Source: Nematostella vectensis
Taxonomy: Eukaryota > Cnidaria > Anthozoa > Actiniaria > Edwardsiidae
Reading direction: 5' to 3'
Length of the DNA: 64,000 bases
NCBI RefSeq assembly: GCF_932526225.1
Contig: NC_064046.1
Location: 14,955,408-15,019,407 of the forward strand
The notes below the pieces were generated by a model, which worked only from the letters and a program-made list of their open reading frames with translations, did not search any database and was not told the origin of the DNA. Positions 46,845 through 60,080 of the stretch are shown piece after piece (within the stretch, counting starts at the first letter, position 1; the number at the start of each line of letters is the position of its first letter). Position numbers and translations under genes: made by a program.

Positions 46845-48855
46845 GTAGTTCACGGGTTAATGAAGGTTTTGACATTTCAACCTTACATCCACATGAAAGT
46901 AATGCCTAATATCGAGAGCCCTACAGTAAGTGTTTTGCAGTCAAGTTGTTTTCTGTTAGTAGGTAAAAAATATTCTAAATAATAGTAATCATAGCTATGG
47001 TCACCACTTACACATATAGAACTTGTAATAAAAAGAAAGAAAAAAAAAATATATATATATGCAGTCAATCAACAGAATTGCACGATAACCTTGAATATAT
47101 TGAATAAAGGACTGCAAAAAAACATCTTTTGTACTAGTTGCTTGAATTGACCCTTGGCTATTTTTAGCTGAATTCCCCTCCCCCTCTAAAAAAGAAAATA
47201 ATAATAATAATAGAACAAAACTAAAAAGAAAACAAACACAACAGAGACCCCCACCAACAATTTTGATTTTTTTTACTTTCCTTTAAAAGGGGAGTGTCAT
47301 GGTTGAGAGATTTGCAATAGCTCTAGAGCCCTGGCACAATGAACTTCAGTGAAATTCTAATACTGACTTATGAGCTTTTGGTACATGTGGGAGACTTTAA
47401 ACAAAACAAAAAAAAAATGACCACAAACTGTCCATTAACATAGTTTTCAATATAATATTGCATATTATTTAATAAGGTATTGACAGCTTTTAAAAAGTTC
47501 AACTGTTTGTAGACACTTAAAAGCCTACAATAATCACTGACTCCAGACATGCGCAGTACTATGCTGCTGCCCCTTTAAAGTAAAATACAGCTTTACTTAG
47601 TCAGCGTAGACAAAATTGCGGATTTTGTCAATATTCTAATATGAAAATGTCAATATTCTCCCCTCTTACGTCTTTATTTCTTTTTTTTTTATGATTTTCA
47701 CATGATACCAAAACAGCGTCTTTTTTCTTCGCTAATTTGATGTCATGTACACAATAAAAGAGATGCGCCCGTGCGCATGGCGAGTCCCCAAGGGACCCAA
47801 GACGCCAAAATAAACCTCTATTTTTTGTCATCCACAATCTCGGCGAGCTGTGCGTGGCGTAACCGTATTACAGGCCTGGGATCCTGGTTATTGTCCTCCC
47901 CATTAATGCGCGGGTTGGGATAACCTTGCAAGAGTGTTGTACAGCATATTCGCTCGGAAATATCGGTGCTTGGGGCCTTCGGATTCTTTACAGCCTTCCG
48001 TAAAAGCTTTGTGCTGCCATACCGATTGGGTAATCCGTATGTATGGTTTCCGTTTTGTTCTTCAGACCGGGTTCGATCCCAGGCCAATGAGCTTTTTTTT
48101 TTAGTTCGTTTGTTTTTTCTTTGTGCTGGACAACCCCTTAATCCTGATAGGTTTTGCGCAATAATAATAAAAAAAAGTGAGTTTGCAAAATAAGCTTGAT
48201 AGATTTATTGATTATATGTATTCAATTTGTTCCTAGGAAGTTAACAAAAAACACAAAGCAAAGAGTTTGAGGAAGTAAACAAGTATGTGAACTTTAATGT
48301 TCTATTTGAAGGGGTGCATTTTGTACAGGGAAGCATACATAGAATGCTTAACTGGTGGAGAGGGAAGAGGTAAAAGTTTATTGAGCATAATTTCAACAAT
48401 AGCAGGGGGAAAGGTGGGGCACTCTCTTCATACAAAATTGCAGTTGTTACCTATTATTAAATAAGTTTGTAACATGTCTTTGTTTATTAAGCAAGGTCTA
48501 TTTCTGAGACAAGCAAACTCAAGTAAGGCTGTTGAAATAACAGGTGAGTGTTAAAAGAAAAACAATTATCTGATTAGAAAACTACTGTAGATTCCTTTGC
48601 ACCAAAATAAGAACAAACTTCATTTTGTTTGTTATTTATGAGGAACGAGATGAGCCCTACAAAGCCATAAAGAAATATGTATTGCTCATCTAAATTATAC
48701 AAGTAAATAATAATATTAAAAAAGAACTACTGTAAGTAATTAGAGTGGATTTCATTAACCCGTTAAACAAAGTGTGATAGTTAAACGGTAATAGTTAGTA
48801 AAACACAAAAAAGTACAATAGAATCAGATCACCACAAAGTGTAATACGCTAAAGC
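46845..48855 (+). repeat. Unit 25 (2,011 bp)
   Basis: Copy of unit 16 without its indel cluster. Confidence 0.97.
47855..48101 (+). ncRNA. RNA gene copy, unit 25
   Basis: Copy of the unit 16 gene, same variant type. In the upstream block, GACGCCAAAA replaces GACGCCCAAA. Confidence 0.5.
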
Positions 48856-50867
48856 GTAGTTCACGGGTTAATCAAGGTTTTGACATTTCAACCTTACATC
48901 CACATGAAAGTAATGCCTAATATCGAGTGCCCTACAGTAAGTGTTTTGCAGTCAAGTTGTTTTCTGTTAGTAGGTAAAAAATATTCTAAATAATAGTAAT
49001 TATAGCTATGGTCACCACTTACACATATAGCACTTGTAATGAAAAGAAAGAAAAAAAAAATATATATATATATATATGCAGTCAATCAACAGAATTGCAT
49101 GATAACCTTGAATATATTGAATAAAGGACTGCAAAAAAACATCTTTTGTACTAGTTGCTTGAATTGACCCTTGGCTATTTTTAGCTGAATTCCCCTCCCC
49201 CTCTAAAAAAGAAAAAAATAATAATAATAGAACAAAACTAAAAAGAAAACAAACACAACAGAGACCCCCACCAACAATTTTGATTTTTTTTACTTTCCTT
49301 TAAAAGGGGAGTGTCATGGTTTAGAGATTTGCAATAGCTCTAGAGCCCTGACACAATGAACTTCAGTGAAATTCTAATAGTGACTTATGAGCTTTTGGTA
49401 CATGTGGGAGACTTTAAACAAAACAAAAAAAAATGACCACAAACTGTCCATTAACATAGTTTTCAATATAATATTGCATATTATTTAATAAGGTATTGAC
49501 AGCTTTTAAAAAGTTCAACTGTTTGTTGACACTTAAAAGCCTACAATAATCACTGACTCCAGACATGCGCAGTACTATGTTGCTGCCCCTTTAAAGTAAA
49601 ATACAGCTTTACTTAGTCAGCGTAAACAAAATTGCGGATTTTGTCAATATTCTAATATGAAGATGTCAATATTCTCCCCCCTTACGTCTTTATTTCTATT
49701 TATTTTATGCTTTTCACATGATACCAAAACAGCGTCTTTTTTCTTCGCTAATTTGATTTCATGTACACAATAAAAGAGATGCGCCCGTGCGCATGGCGAG
49801 TCCCCAAGGGACCCAAGACGCCCAAATAGACCTCTATTTTTTGTCATCCACAATCTCGGCTAGCTGTGCGTGGCGTAACCGTATTACAGGCCTGGGATCC
49901 TGGTTATTGTCCTCCCCATTAATGCGCGGGTTGGGATAACCTTGCAAGAGTGTTGTACAGCATATTCGCTCGGAAATATCGGTGCTTGGGGCCTTCGGGT
50001 TCTTTACAGTCTTCCGTAAAAGCCTTGTGCTGCCATACCGATTGGGTAATCCGTATGTATGGTTTCCGTTTTGTTCTTCAGACCGGGTTCGATCCCAGGC
50101 CAATGGGCTTTTTTTTTAATTAGTTTTTTTTTCTTTGTGCTGGACCCCCTTAATCCTGATAGGTTTTGCGCAAAAATAATAAAAAAAAGTGAGTTTGCAA
50201 AATAAGCTTGCTAGAGTTATTGATTATATGTATTCAATTTGTTCCTAGGAAGTTAACAAAAAACACAAAGCAAAGATTTTGAGGAAGTAAACAAGTATGC
50301 GAACTTTAATGTTCTATTTGAAGGGGCGCATTTTGTACAGGGAAGCTAACATAGAATGCTTAACTGGTGGAGAGGGGAGAGGTAACAGTTTATTGAGCAT
50401 AATTTCAACAATAGCATGGGGAAGGGAGGGGCACTCTATTCATACAATATTGCAGTTGTTACCTATTATTAAATAAGTTTGTAAGATATATTTGTTTATT
50501 AAGCAAGGTCTATTTCTGAGACAAGCAAACTCAAGTAAGAGCTGTTGAAATAACAGGTGAGTGTTAAAAAAAAACAATTATCTGATTAGAAAACTAATGT
50601 AGATTCCTTTGCACCAAATTAAGAACAAACTTCATTTTGTTTGTTATTTATGAGGAACGAGATGAGCTCTACAAGGCCAAGAAGAAATATGTATTGCTCA
50701 TCTAAATTATACAAGTAAATAATGATATTAAAAAAGAATTACTGTAAGTAATTAGAGTGGTTTTCATTAACCCGTGAAACAAAGTGTGATTGTTAAACGG
50801 TAATAGTTAGTAAAACACAAAAAAGAACAATAGAATCAGATCACAACAAAGTGTAATACGCTAAAGC
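48856..50867 (+). repeat. Unit 26 (2,012 bp)
   Basis: Copy of unit 17, including the altered inverted-repeat arms at its start. Confidence 0.97.
49871..50117 (+). ncRNA. RNA gene copy, unit 26
   Basis: Copy of the unit 17 gene, keeping the ACAGTCTTCC marker. Confidence 0.52.
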
Positions 50868-52867
50868 GTAGTTCACGGGTTAATGAAGGTTTTGACATTT
50901 CAACCTTACATCAGCATGAAATTAATGCCTAATATCGAGTGCCCTACAGTAAGTGTTTTGCAGTCAAGTTGTTTTCTGTTAGTAGGTAAAAAATTATTCT
51001 AAATAATAGTAATCATAGCTATGGTCACCACTTACACACATAGCACTTGTAATGAAAAGAAAGAAAAAATATATATATGCAGTCAAACAACAGAATTGCA
51101 TGATAACCTTGAATATATTGAATAAATGACTGCAAAAAAACATCTTTTGTACTAGTTGCTTGAATTGACCCTTGGCTATTTTTAGCTGACTTCCCCTCCC
51201 CCTCTAAAAAAGAAAATAATAATAATAATAGAACAAAACTAAAAAGAAAACAAACACAACAGAGACCCCCACCAACAATTTTGATTTTTGTTACTTTCCT
51301 TAAAAAGGGGAGTGTCATGGATAAGAGATTTGCAATAGCTCTAGAGCCCTGACACAATGAACTTCAGTGAAATTCTAATACTGACTTATGAGCTTTTGGT
51401 ACATGTGGGAGACTTTAAACAAGACAAAAAAAAATGACCACAAACTGTCCATTAACATAGTTTTCAATATAATATTTCATATTATTTAATAAGGTATTGA
51501 CAGCTTTTAAAAAGTTCAACTGTTTGTTGACACTTAAAAGCCTACAATAATCACTGACTCCAGACATGCGCAGTACTATGTTGCTGCCCCTTTAAAGTAA
51601 AATACAGCTTTACTTAGTCAGCGTAGACAAATTGCGGATTTTGTCAATATTCTAATATGAAGATGTCAATATTCTCCCCCCTTTCGTCTTTATTTCTATT
51701 TATTTTATGATTTTCACATGATACCAAAACAGCGTCTTTTTTCTTCGCTAATTTGATGTCATGTACACAATAAAAGAGATGCGCCCGTGCGCATGGCGAG
51801 TCCCCAAGGGACCCAAGACGCCCAAATAGACCTCTATTTTTTGTCATCCACAATCTCGGCGAGCTGTGCGTGGCGTAACCGTATTACAGGCCTGGGATAC
51901 TGGTTATTGTCCTCCCCATTAATGCGCGGGTTGGGATAACCTTGCAAGAGTGTTGTACAGCATATTCGCTCGGAAATATCGGTGCTTGGGGCCTTCGGGT
52001 TCTTTACAGCCTTCCGTAAAAGCCTTGTGCTGCCATACCGATTGGGTAATCCGTATGTATGGTTTCCGTTTTGTTCTTCAGACCGGGTTCGATCCCAGGC
52101 CAATGGGCTTTTTTTTTAATTCCTTTTTTTTTCTTTGTGCTGGACCCCCTTAATCCTGATAGGTTTTGCGCAAAAATAATAAAAACAAGTAAGTTTGCAA
52201 AATAAGCTTGCTAGATTTATTGATTATATGTATTCAATTTGTTCCTAGGAAGTTAACAAAAAACACAAAGCAAAGAGTTTGAGGAAGTAAACAAGTATGC
52301 GAACTTTAATGTTCTATTTGAAGGGGCGCATTTTGTACAGGGAAGCATACATAGAATGCTTAACTGGTGGAGAGGGGAGAGGTAACAGTTTATTGAGCAT
52401 AATGTCAACAATAGCAGGGGGAAGGGAGGGGCACTCTCTTCATACAATATTGCAGTTGTTACCTATTATTAAATAAGTTTGTAAGATATATTTGTTTATT
52501 AAGCAAGGTCTATTTCTGAGACAAGCAAACTCAAGTAAGGCTGTTGAAATAACAGGTGAGTGTTAAAAGAAAAACAATTATCTGATTAGAAAACTACTGT
52601 AGATTACTTTTCACCAAAATAAGAACAAACTTCATTTTGTTTGTTATTTATGCGGAACGAGATGAGCTCTACAAAGCCATAAAGAAATATATATTGCTCA
52701 TCTAAATTATACAAGTAAATAATAATATTAAAAAAGAACTACTGTAAGTAATTAGAGTGGTTTTCATTAACCCGTGAAACAAAGTGTGATAGTTAAACGG
52801 TAATAGTTAGTAAAACACAAAAAAGTACAATAGAATCAGATCACCACAAAGTGTAATACGCTAAAGC
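50868..52867 (+). repeat. Unit 27 (2,000 bp)
   Basis: Copy of unit 18 with small changes (CATCAGCATG, ATATTTCATATT). Confidence 0.97.
51871..52117 (+). ncRNA. RNA gene copy, unit 27
   Basis: Copy of the unit 18 gene with one change in the left closing arm (GGGATACTGG for GGGATCCTGG), costing the innermost pair. Confidence 0.5.
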
Positions 52868-54283
52868 GTAGTTCACGGGTTAATGAAGGTTTTGACATTT
52901 CAACCTTACATCCACATGAAAGTAATGCCTAATATCGAGTGCCCTACAGTAAGTGTTTTGCAGTCAAGTTGTTTTCTGTTAGTAGGTAAAAAAATATTCT
53001 AAATAATAGTAATCATAGCTATGGTCACAACTTACACATATAGAACTTGTAATAAAAAGAAAGAAAAAAATATATATATATATGCAGTCAATCAACAGAA
53101 TTGCATGATAACCTTGAATATATTGAATAAAGGACTGCAAAAAAACATCTTTTGTACTAGTTGCTTGAATTGACCCTTGGCTATTTTTAGCTGAATTCCC
53201 CTCCCCCTCTAAAAAAGAAAATAATAATAATAATAGAACAAAACTAAAAAGAAAACAAACACAACAGAGACCCCCACCAACAATTTTGATTTTTTTTACT
53301 TTCCTTTAAAAGGGGAGTGTCATGGTTAAGAGATTTGCAATAGCTCTAGAGCCCTGACACAATGAACTTCAGTGAAATTCTAATACTGACTTATGAGCTT
53401 TTGGTACATGTGGGAGACTTTAAACAAAATAAAAAAAAATGACCAAAAACTGTCAATTAACATAGTTTTCAATATAATATTGCATATTATTTAATAAGGT
53501 ATTGACAGCTTTTAAAAAGTTCAACTGTTTGTTGACACTTAAAAGCCTACAATAAACACTGACTCCAGACATGCGCAGTACTATGTTGCTGCCCCTTTAA
53601 AGTAAAATACAGCTTTACTTAGTCAGTGTAGACAAAATTGCGGATTTTGTCAATATTCTAATATGAAGATGTCAATATTCTCCCCCCTTTCGTCTTTATT
53701 TCTATTTATTTTATGATTTTCACATGATACCAAAACAGCGTCTTTTTTCTTCGCTAATTTGATGTCATGTACACAATAAAAGAGATGCGCCCGTGCGCAT
53801 GGCGAGTCCCCAAGGGACCCAAGACGCCCAAATAGACCTCTATTTTTTGTCATCCACAATCTCGGCTAGCTGTGCGTGGCGTAACCGTATTACAGGCCAT
53901 CTTCTATTTGTTTATTAAGCAAGGTCTATTTCTGAGACAAGCAAACTCAAGTAAGGCTGTTGAAATAACAGGTGAGTGTTAAAAGAAAAACAATTATCTG
54001 ATTAGAAAACTACTGTAGATTCCTTTGCACAAAAATAAGAACAAACTTCATTTTGTTTGTTATTTATGAGGAACGAGATGAGCTCTACAAAGTCATAAAG
54101 AAATATGTATTGCTCATCTAAATTATACAAGTAAATAATAATATTAAAAAAGAACTACTGTAAGTAATTAGAGTGCTTTTCATTAACCCGTGAAACAAAG
54201 TGTGATACTTAAACGGTAATAGTTAGTAAAACACAAAAAAGTACAATAGAATCAGATCACCACAAAGTGTAATACGCTAAAGC
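52868..54283 (+). repeat. Unit 28 (1,416 bp, RNA gene deleted)
   Basis: Copy of units 19 and 22. Confidence 0.97.
53877..53905 (+). pseudogene. Truncated RNA gene, unit 28
   Basis: Third copy of the same deletion junction (GGCC at 53895-53898, then ATCTTCT). Confidence 0.85.
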
Positions 54284-56298
54284 GTAGTTCACGGGTTAAT
54301 GAAGGTTTTGACATTTCAACCTTACATCCACATGAAAGTAATGCCTAATATCGAGTGCCCTACAGTAAGTGTTTTGCAGTCAAGTTGTTTTCTGTTAGTA
54401 GGTAAAAAAATATTCTAAATAATAGTAATCATAGCTATGGTCACCACTTACACATATAGAACTTGTAATGAAAAGAAAGAAAAAAAATAAATATATATAT
54501 GCAGTCAATCAACAGAATTGCATGATAACCTTGAATATATTGAATAAATGATTGCAAAAAAACATCTTTTGTACTAGTTGCTTGAATTGACCCTTGGCTA
54601 TTTTTAGCTGAATTCCCCTCCCCCTCTAAAAAATAAAATAATAATAATAATAATAGAACAAAACTAAAAAGAAAACAAACACAACAGAGACCCCCACCAA
54701 CAATTTTGATTTTTTTTACTTTCCTTTAAAAGGGGAGTGTCATGGTTAAGAGATTTGCAATAGCTCTAGAGCCCTGACACAATGAACTTCAGTGAAATTC
54801 TAATACTGACTTATGAGCTTTTGGTACATGTGGGAGACTTTAAACAAAACAAAAAAAAAATGACCACAAACTGTCAATTAACATAGTTTTCAATTTAATA
54901 TTGTATATTATTTAATAAGGTATTGACAGCTTTTAAAAAGTTCAACTGTTTGTTGACACTTAAAAGCCTACAATAATCACTGACTCCAGACATGCGCAGT
55001 ACTATGTTGCTGCCCCTTTAAAGTAAAATACAGCTTTACTTAGTCAGCGTAGACAAAATTGCGGATTTTGTCAATATTCTAATATGAAGATGTCAATATT
55101 CTCCCCACTTTCGTCTTTATTTCTATTTATTTTATGATTTTCACATGATACCAAAACAGCGTCTTTTTTCTTCGCTAATTTGATGTCATGTACACAATAA
55201 AAGAGATGCGCCCGTGCGCATGGCGAGTCCCCAAGGGACCCAAGACGCCCAAATAGACCTCTAATTTTTGTCATCCACAATCTCGGCTAGCTGTGCGTGG
55301 CGTAACCGTATTACAGACCTGGGATCCTGGTTATTGTCCTCCCCATTAATGCGCGGGTTGGGATAACCTTGCAAGAGTGTTGTACAGCATATTCGCTCGG
55401 AAATATCGGTGCTTGGGGCCTTCGGGTTCTTTACAGCCTTCCGTAAAAGCCTTGTGCTGCCATACCGATTGGGTAATCCGTATGTATGGTTTCCGTTTTG
55501 TTCTTCAGACCGGGTTCGATCCCAGGCCAATGGGCTTTTTTTTTTAATTCGTTTTTTTTCTTTGTGCTGGACCCCCTTAATCCTGATAGGGTTTGCGCAA
55601 AAATAATAAAAAAAAGTGAGTTTGCAAAATAAGCTTGTTAGTAGAGTTATTGATTATATGTATTCAATTTGTTCCTAGGAAGTTAACAAAAAACACAAAG
55701 CAAAGAGTTTGAGGAAGTAAACAAGTATGCGAACTTTAATGTTGTATTTGAAGGGGCGCATTTTGTACAGGGAAGCTAACATAGAATGCTTAACTGGTGG
55801 AGAGGGGAGAGGTAACAGTTTATTGAGCATAATTTCAACAATAGCATGGGGAAGGGAGGGGCACTCTATTCATACAATATTGCAGTTGTTACCTATTATT
55901 AAATAAGTTTGTAAGATATATTTGTTTATTAAGCAAGGTCTATTTGTGAGACAAGCAAACTCAAGTAAGAGCTGTTGAAATAACAGGTGAGTGTGAAAAA
56001 AAAAACAATTATCTGATTAGAAAACTAATGTAGATTCCTTTGCACCAAATTAAGAACAAACTTCATTTTGTTTGTTATTTATGAGGAACGAGATGAGCTC
56101 TACAAGGCCAAGAAAAAATATGTATTGCTCATCTAAATTATACAAGTAAATAATGATATTAAAAAAGAATTACTGTAAGTAATTAGAGTTGTTTTCATTA
56201 ACCAGTGAAACAAAGTGTGATTGTTAAACGGTAATAGTTAATAAAACACAAAAAAGAACAATAGAATCAGATCACAACAAAGTGTAATACGCTAAAGC
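54284..56298 (+). repeat. Unit 29 (2,015 bp)
   Basis: The 5' part copies units 20 and 23. The 3' end has the altered left arm TTCATTAACCAGTGAA and the GGCCAAGAAA marker. Confidence 0.97.
55298..55544 (+). ncRNA. RNA gene copy, unit 29
   Basis: GACCTGGGATC left arm. The distal half matches unit 23 (ACAGCCTTCC) rather than unit 20 (ACAGTCTTCC), so the 16.9-kb block similarity to unit 20 ends inside this gene. Confidence 0.5.
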
Positions 56299-56657
56299 GT
56301 AGTTCACGGGTTAATGAAGGTTTTGACATTTCAACCTTACATCCGCATGAAATTAATGCCTAATATCGAGTGCCCTACAGTAAGTGTTTTGCAGTCAAGT
56401 TGTTTTCTGTTCAAATTTTCTTCATTTTGTTTGTTATTTATGAGGAACGAGATGAGCTCTACAAGGCCAAGAAGAAATATTTATTGCTCATCTAAATTAT
56501 ACAAGTAAATAATGATATTAAAAAAGAATTACTGTAAGTAATTAGAGTGGTTTTCATTAACCCGTGAAACAAAGTGTGATTGTTAAACGGTAATAGTTAG
56601 TAAAACACAAAAAAGAACAATAAAATCAGATCACAACAAAGTGTAATACGCTAAAGC
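56299..56657 (+). repeat. Unit 30, mini-unit (359 bp)
   Basis: The first about 113 bp of a unit (to TGTTTTCTGTT, 56411) join CAAATTTTCTTCATTTTG and the last part of a unit. About 1.65 kb, including the whole RNA gene and its upstream elements, is missing. The complete TTAA inverted-repeat module remains at each side. Confidence 0.97.
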
Positions 56658-58669
56658 GTAGTTCACGGGTTAATGAAGGTTTTGACATTTCAACCTTACA
56701 TCCGCATGAAATTAATGCCTAATATCGAGTGCCCTACAGTAAGTGTTTTGCAGTCAAGTTGTTTTCTGTTAGTAGGTAAAAAATTATTCTAAATAATAGT
56801 AATCATAGCTATGGTCACCACTTACACATATAGCACTTGTAATGAAAAGAAAGAAAAAAAATATATATATATATATATATGCAGTCAATCAACAGAATTG
56901 CATGATAACCTTGAATATATTGAATAAAGGACTGCAAAAAAACATCTTTTGTACTAGTTGCTTGAATTGACCCTTGGCTATTTTTAGCTGAATTCCCCTC
57001 CCCCTCTAAAAAAGAAAAAAATAATAATAATAGAACAAAACTAAAAAGAAAACAAACACAACAGAGACCCCCACCAACAATTTTGATTTTTTTTACTTTC
57101 CTTTAAAAGGGGAGTGTCATGGTTAAGAGATTTGCAATAGCTCTAGAGCCCTGACACAATGAACTTCAGTGAAATTCTAATAGTGACTTATGAGCTTTTG
57201 GTACATGTGGGAGACTTTAAACAAAACAAAAAAAAAATGACCGCAAACTGTCCATTAACATAGTTTTCAATATAATATTGCATATTATTTAATAAGGTAT
57301 TGACAGCTTTTTAAAAGTTCAACTGTTTGTTGACACTTAAAAGCCTACAATAATCACTGACTCCAGACATGCGCAGTACTATGTTGCTGCCCCTTTAAAG
57401 TAAAATACAGCTTTACTTAGTCAGCGTAGACAAAATTGCGGATTTTGTCAATATTCTAATATGAAGATGTCAATATTCTCCCCCCTTACGTCTTTATTTC
57501 TATTTATTTTATGCTTTTCACATGATACCTAAACAGCGTCTTTTTTCTTCGCTAATTTGATTTCATGTACACAATAAAAGAGATGCGCCCGTGCGCATGG
57601 CGAGTCCCCAAGGGACCCAAGACGCCCAAATAGACCTCTATTTTTTGTCATCCACAATCTCGGCTAGCTGTGCGTGGCGTAACCGTATTACAGACCTGGG
57701 ATCCTGGTTATTGTCCTCCCCATTAATGCGCGGGTTGGGATAACCTTGCAAGAGTGTTGTACAGCATATTCGCTCGGAAATATCGGTGCTTGGGGCCTTC
57801 GGGTTCTTTACAGCCTTCCGTAAAAGCCTTGTGCTGCCATACCGATTGGGTAATCCGTATGTATGGTTTCCGTTTTGTTCTTCAGACCGGGTTCGATCCC
57901 AGGCCAATGGGCTTTTTTTTTAATTCGTTTTTTTTCTTTGTGCTGGACCCCCTTAATCCTGATAGGTTTTGCGCAAAAATAATAAAAAAAGTGAGTTTGC
58001 AAAATAAGCTTGCTAGAGTTATTGATTATATGTATTCAATTTGTTCCTAGGAAGTTAACAAAAAACACAAAGCAAAGATTTTGAGGAAGTAAACAAGTAT
58101 GCGAACTTTAATGTTCTATTTGAAGGGGCGCATTTTGTACAGGGAAGCTAACATAGAATGCTTAACTGGTGGAGAGGGGAGAGGTAACAGTTTATTGAGC
58201 ATAATTTCAACAATAGCATGGGGAAGGGAGGGGCACTCTATTCATACAATATTGCAGTTGTTACCTATTATTAAATAAGTTTGTAAGATATATTTGTTTA
58301 TTAAGCAAGGTCTATTTCTGAGACAAGCAAACTCAAGTAAGAGCTGTTGAAATAACAGGTGAGTGTTGAAAAAAAACAATTATCTGATTAGAAAACTAAT
58401 GTAGATTCCTTTGCACCAAATTAAGAACAAACTTCATTTTGTTTGTTATTTATGAGGAACGAGATGAGCTCTACAAGGCCAAGAAGAAATATGTATTGCT
58501 CATCTAAATTATAAAAGTAAATAATGATATTAAAAAAGAATTACTGTAAGTAATTAGAGTGGTTTTCATTAACCCGTGAAACAAAGTGTGATTGTTAAAC
58601 GGTAATAGTTAGTAAAACACAAAAAAGAACAATAGAATCAGATCACAACAAAGTGTAATACGCTAAAGC
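56658..58669 (+). repeat. Unit 31 (2,012 bp)
   Basis: CGCATGAAATTAATG 5' type, with a long TA tract near 56859-56880. TTTTTAAAAG replaces TTTTAAAAAG in the 5' spacer. Confidence 0.97.
57675..57921 (+). ncRNA. RNA gene copy, unit 31
   Basis: GACCTGGGATC left arm; otherwise consensus. Shortened second T run (T8). Confidence 0.5.
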
Positions 58670-60080
58670 GTAGTTCACGGGTTAATGAAGGTTTTGACAT
58701 TTCAACCTTACATCCGCATGAAATTAATGCCTAATATCGAGTGCCCTACAGTAAGTGTTTTGCAGTCAAGTTGTTTTCTGTTAGTAGGTAAAAAATTATT
58801 CTAAATAATAGTAATCATAGCTATGGTCACCACTTACACATATAGAACTTGTAATGAAAAGAAAGAAAAAATATATATATGCAGTCAAACAACAGAATTG
58901 CATGATAACCTTGAATATATTGAATAAATGACTGCAAAAAAACATCTTTTGTACTAGTTGCTTGAATTGACCCTTGGCTATTTTTAGCTGACTTCCCCTC
59001 CCCCTCTAAAAAAGAAAATAATAATAATAATAGAACAAAACTAAAAAGAAAACAAACACAACAGAGACCCCCATCAACAATTTCGATTTTTTTTTACTTT
59101 TCTTAAAAAGGGGAGTGTCATGGATAAGAGATTTGCAATAGCTCTAGAGCCCTGACACAATGAACTTCAGTGAAATTCTAATACTGACTTATGAGCTTTT
59201 GGTACATGTGGGAGACTTTAAACAAGACAAAAAAAATGACCACAAACTGTCCATTAACATAGTTTTCAATATAATATTGCATATTATTTAATAAGGTATT
59301 GACAGCTTTTAAAAAGTTCAACTGTTTGTAGACACTTAAAAGCCTACAATAAACACAGACTCCAGACATGCGCAGTACTATGCTGCTGCCCCTTTAAAGT
59401 AAAATACAGCTTTACTTAGTCAGCGTAGACAATATTGCGGATTTTGTCAATATTCTAATATGAAGATGTCAATATTCTCCCCCCTTACGTCTTTATTTCT
59501 ATTTATTTTATGCTTTTCACATGATACCAAAACAGCGTCTTTTTTCTTCGCTAATTTGATGTCATGTACACAATAAAAGAGATGCGCCCGTGCGCATGGC
59601 GAGTCCCCAAGGGACCCAAGACGCCCAAATAGACCTCTATTTTTTGTCATCCACAATCTCGGCTAGCTGTGCGTGGCGTAACCGTATTACAGGCCATCTT
59701 CTATTTGTTTATTAAGCAAGGTCTATTTCTGAGACAAGCAAACTCAAGTAAGGCTGTTGAAATAACAGGTGAGTGTTAAAAGGAAAACAATTATCTGATT
59801 AGAAAACTACTGTAGATTCCTTTGCACAAAAATAAGAACAAACTTCATTTTGTTTGTTATTTATGAGGAACGAGATGAGCTCTACAAAGTCATAAAGAAA
59901 TATGTATTGCTCATCTAAATTATACAAGTAAATAATAATATTAAAAAAGAACTACTGTAAGTAATTAGAGTGCTTTTCATTAACCCGTGAAACAAAGTGT
60001 GATACTTAAACGGTAATAGTTAGTAAAACACAAAAAAGTACAATAGAATCAGATCACCACAAAGTGTAATACGCTAAAGC
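58670..60080 (+). repeat. Unit 32 (1,411 bp, RNA gene deleted)
   Basis: 5' half of the unit 18/27 type (AGCTGACTTCCCC, TGGATAAGAG) joined to the truncated-gene 3' half of unit 28. Confidence 0.97.
59674..59702 (+). pseudogene. Truncated RNA gene, unit 32
   Basis: Fourth copy of the GGCC-ATCTTCT junction. Upstream of it the unit differs from unit 28 (for example AAACACAGACTCC, CTATGCTGC), so the truncated gene was joined to a different 5' half by recombination. Confidence 0.85.

Larger units (their letters stand above)
27315..55430 (+). repeat. 11-kb block repeated at a 16.9-kb shift (units 14-20 and 23-29)
   Basis: About 27,315-38,430 recurs at about 44,206-55,320. Units 15-20 correspond one to one with units 24-29, including the length series 2,010/2,009/2,012/2,000/1,417/2,011 against 2,011/2,011/2,012/2,000/1,416/2,015. 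The 5,428-bp duplicate sits between the two blocks. Confidence 0.9.

Noticed and set aside
56314-56508. 64-codon plus-strand ORF in the mini-units
   Set aside because: It exists only because a deletion joined two spacer pieces; it is absent from full units.
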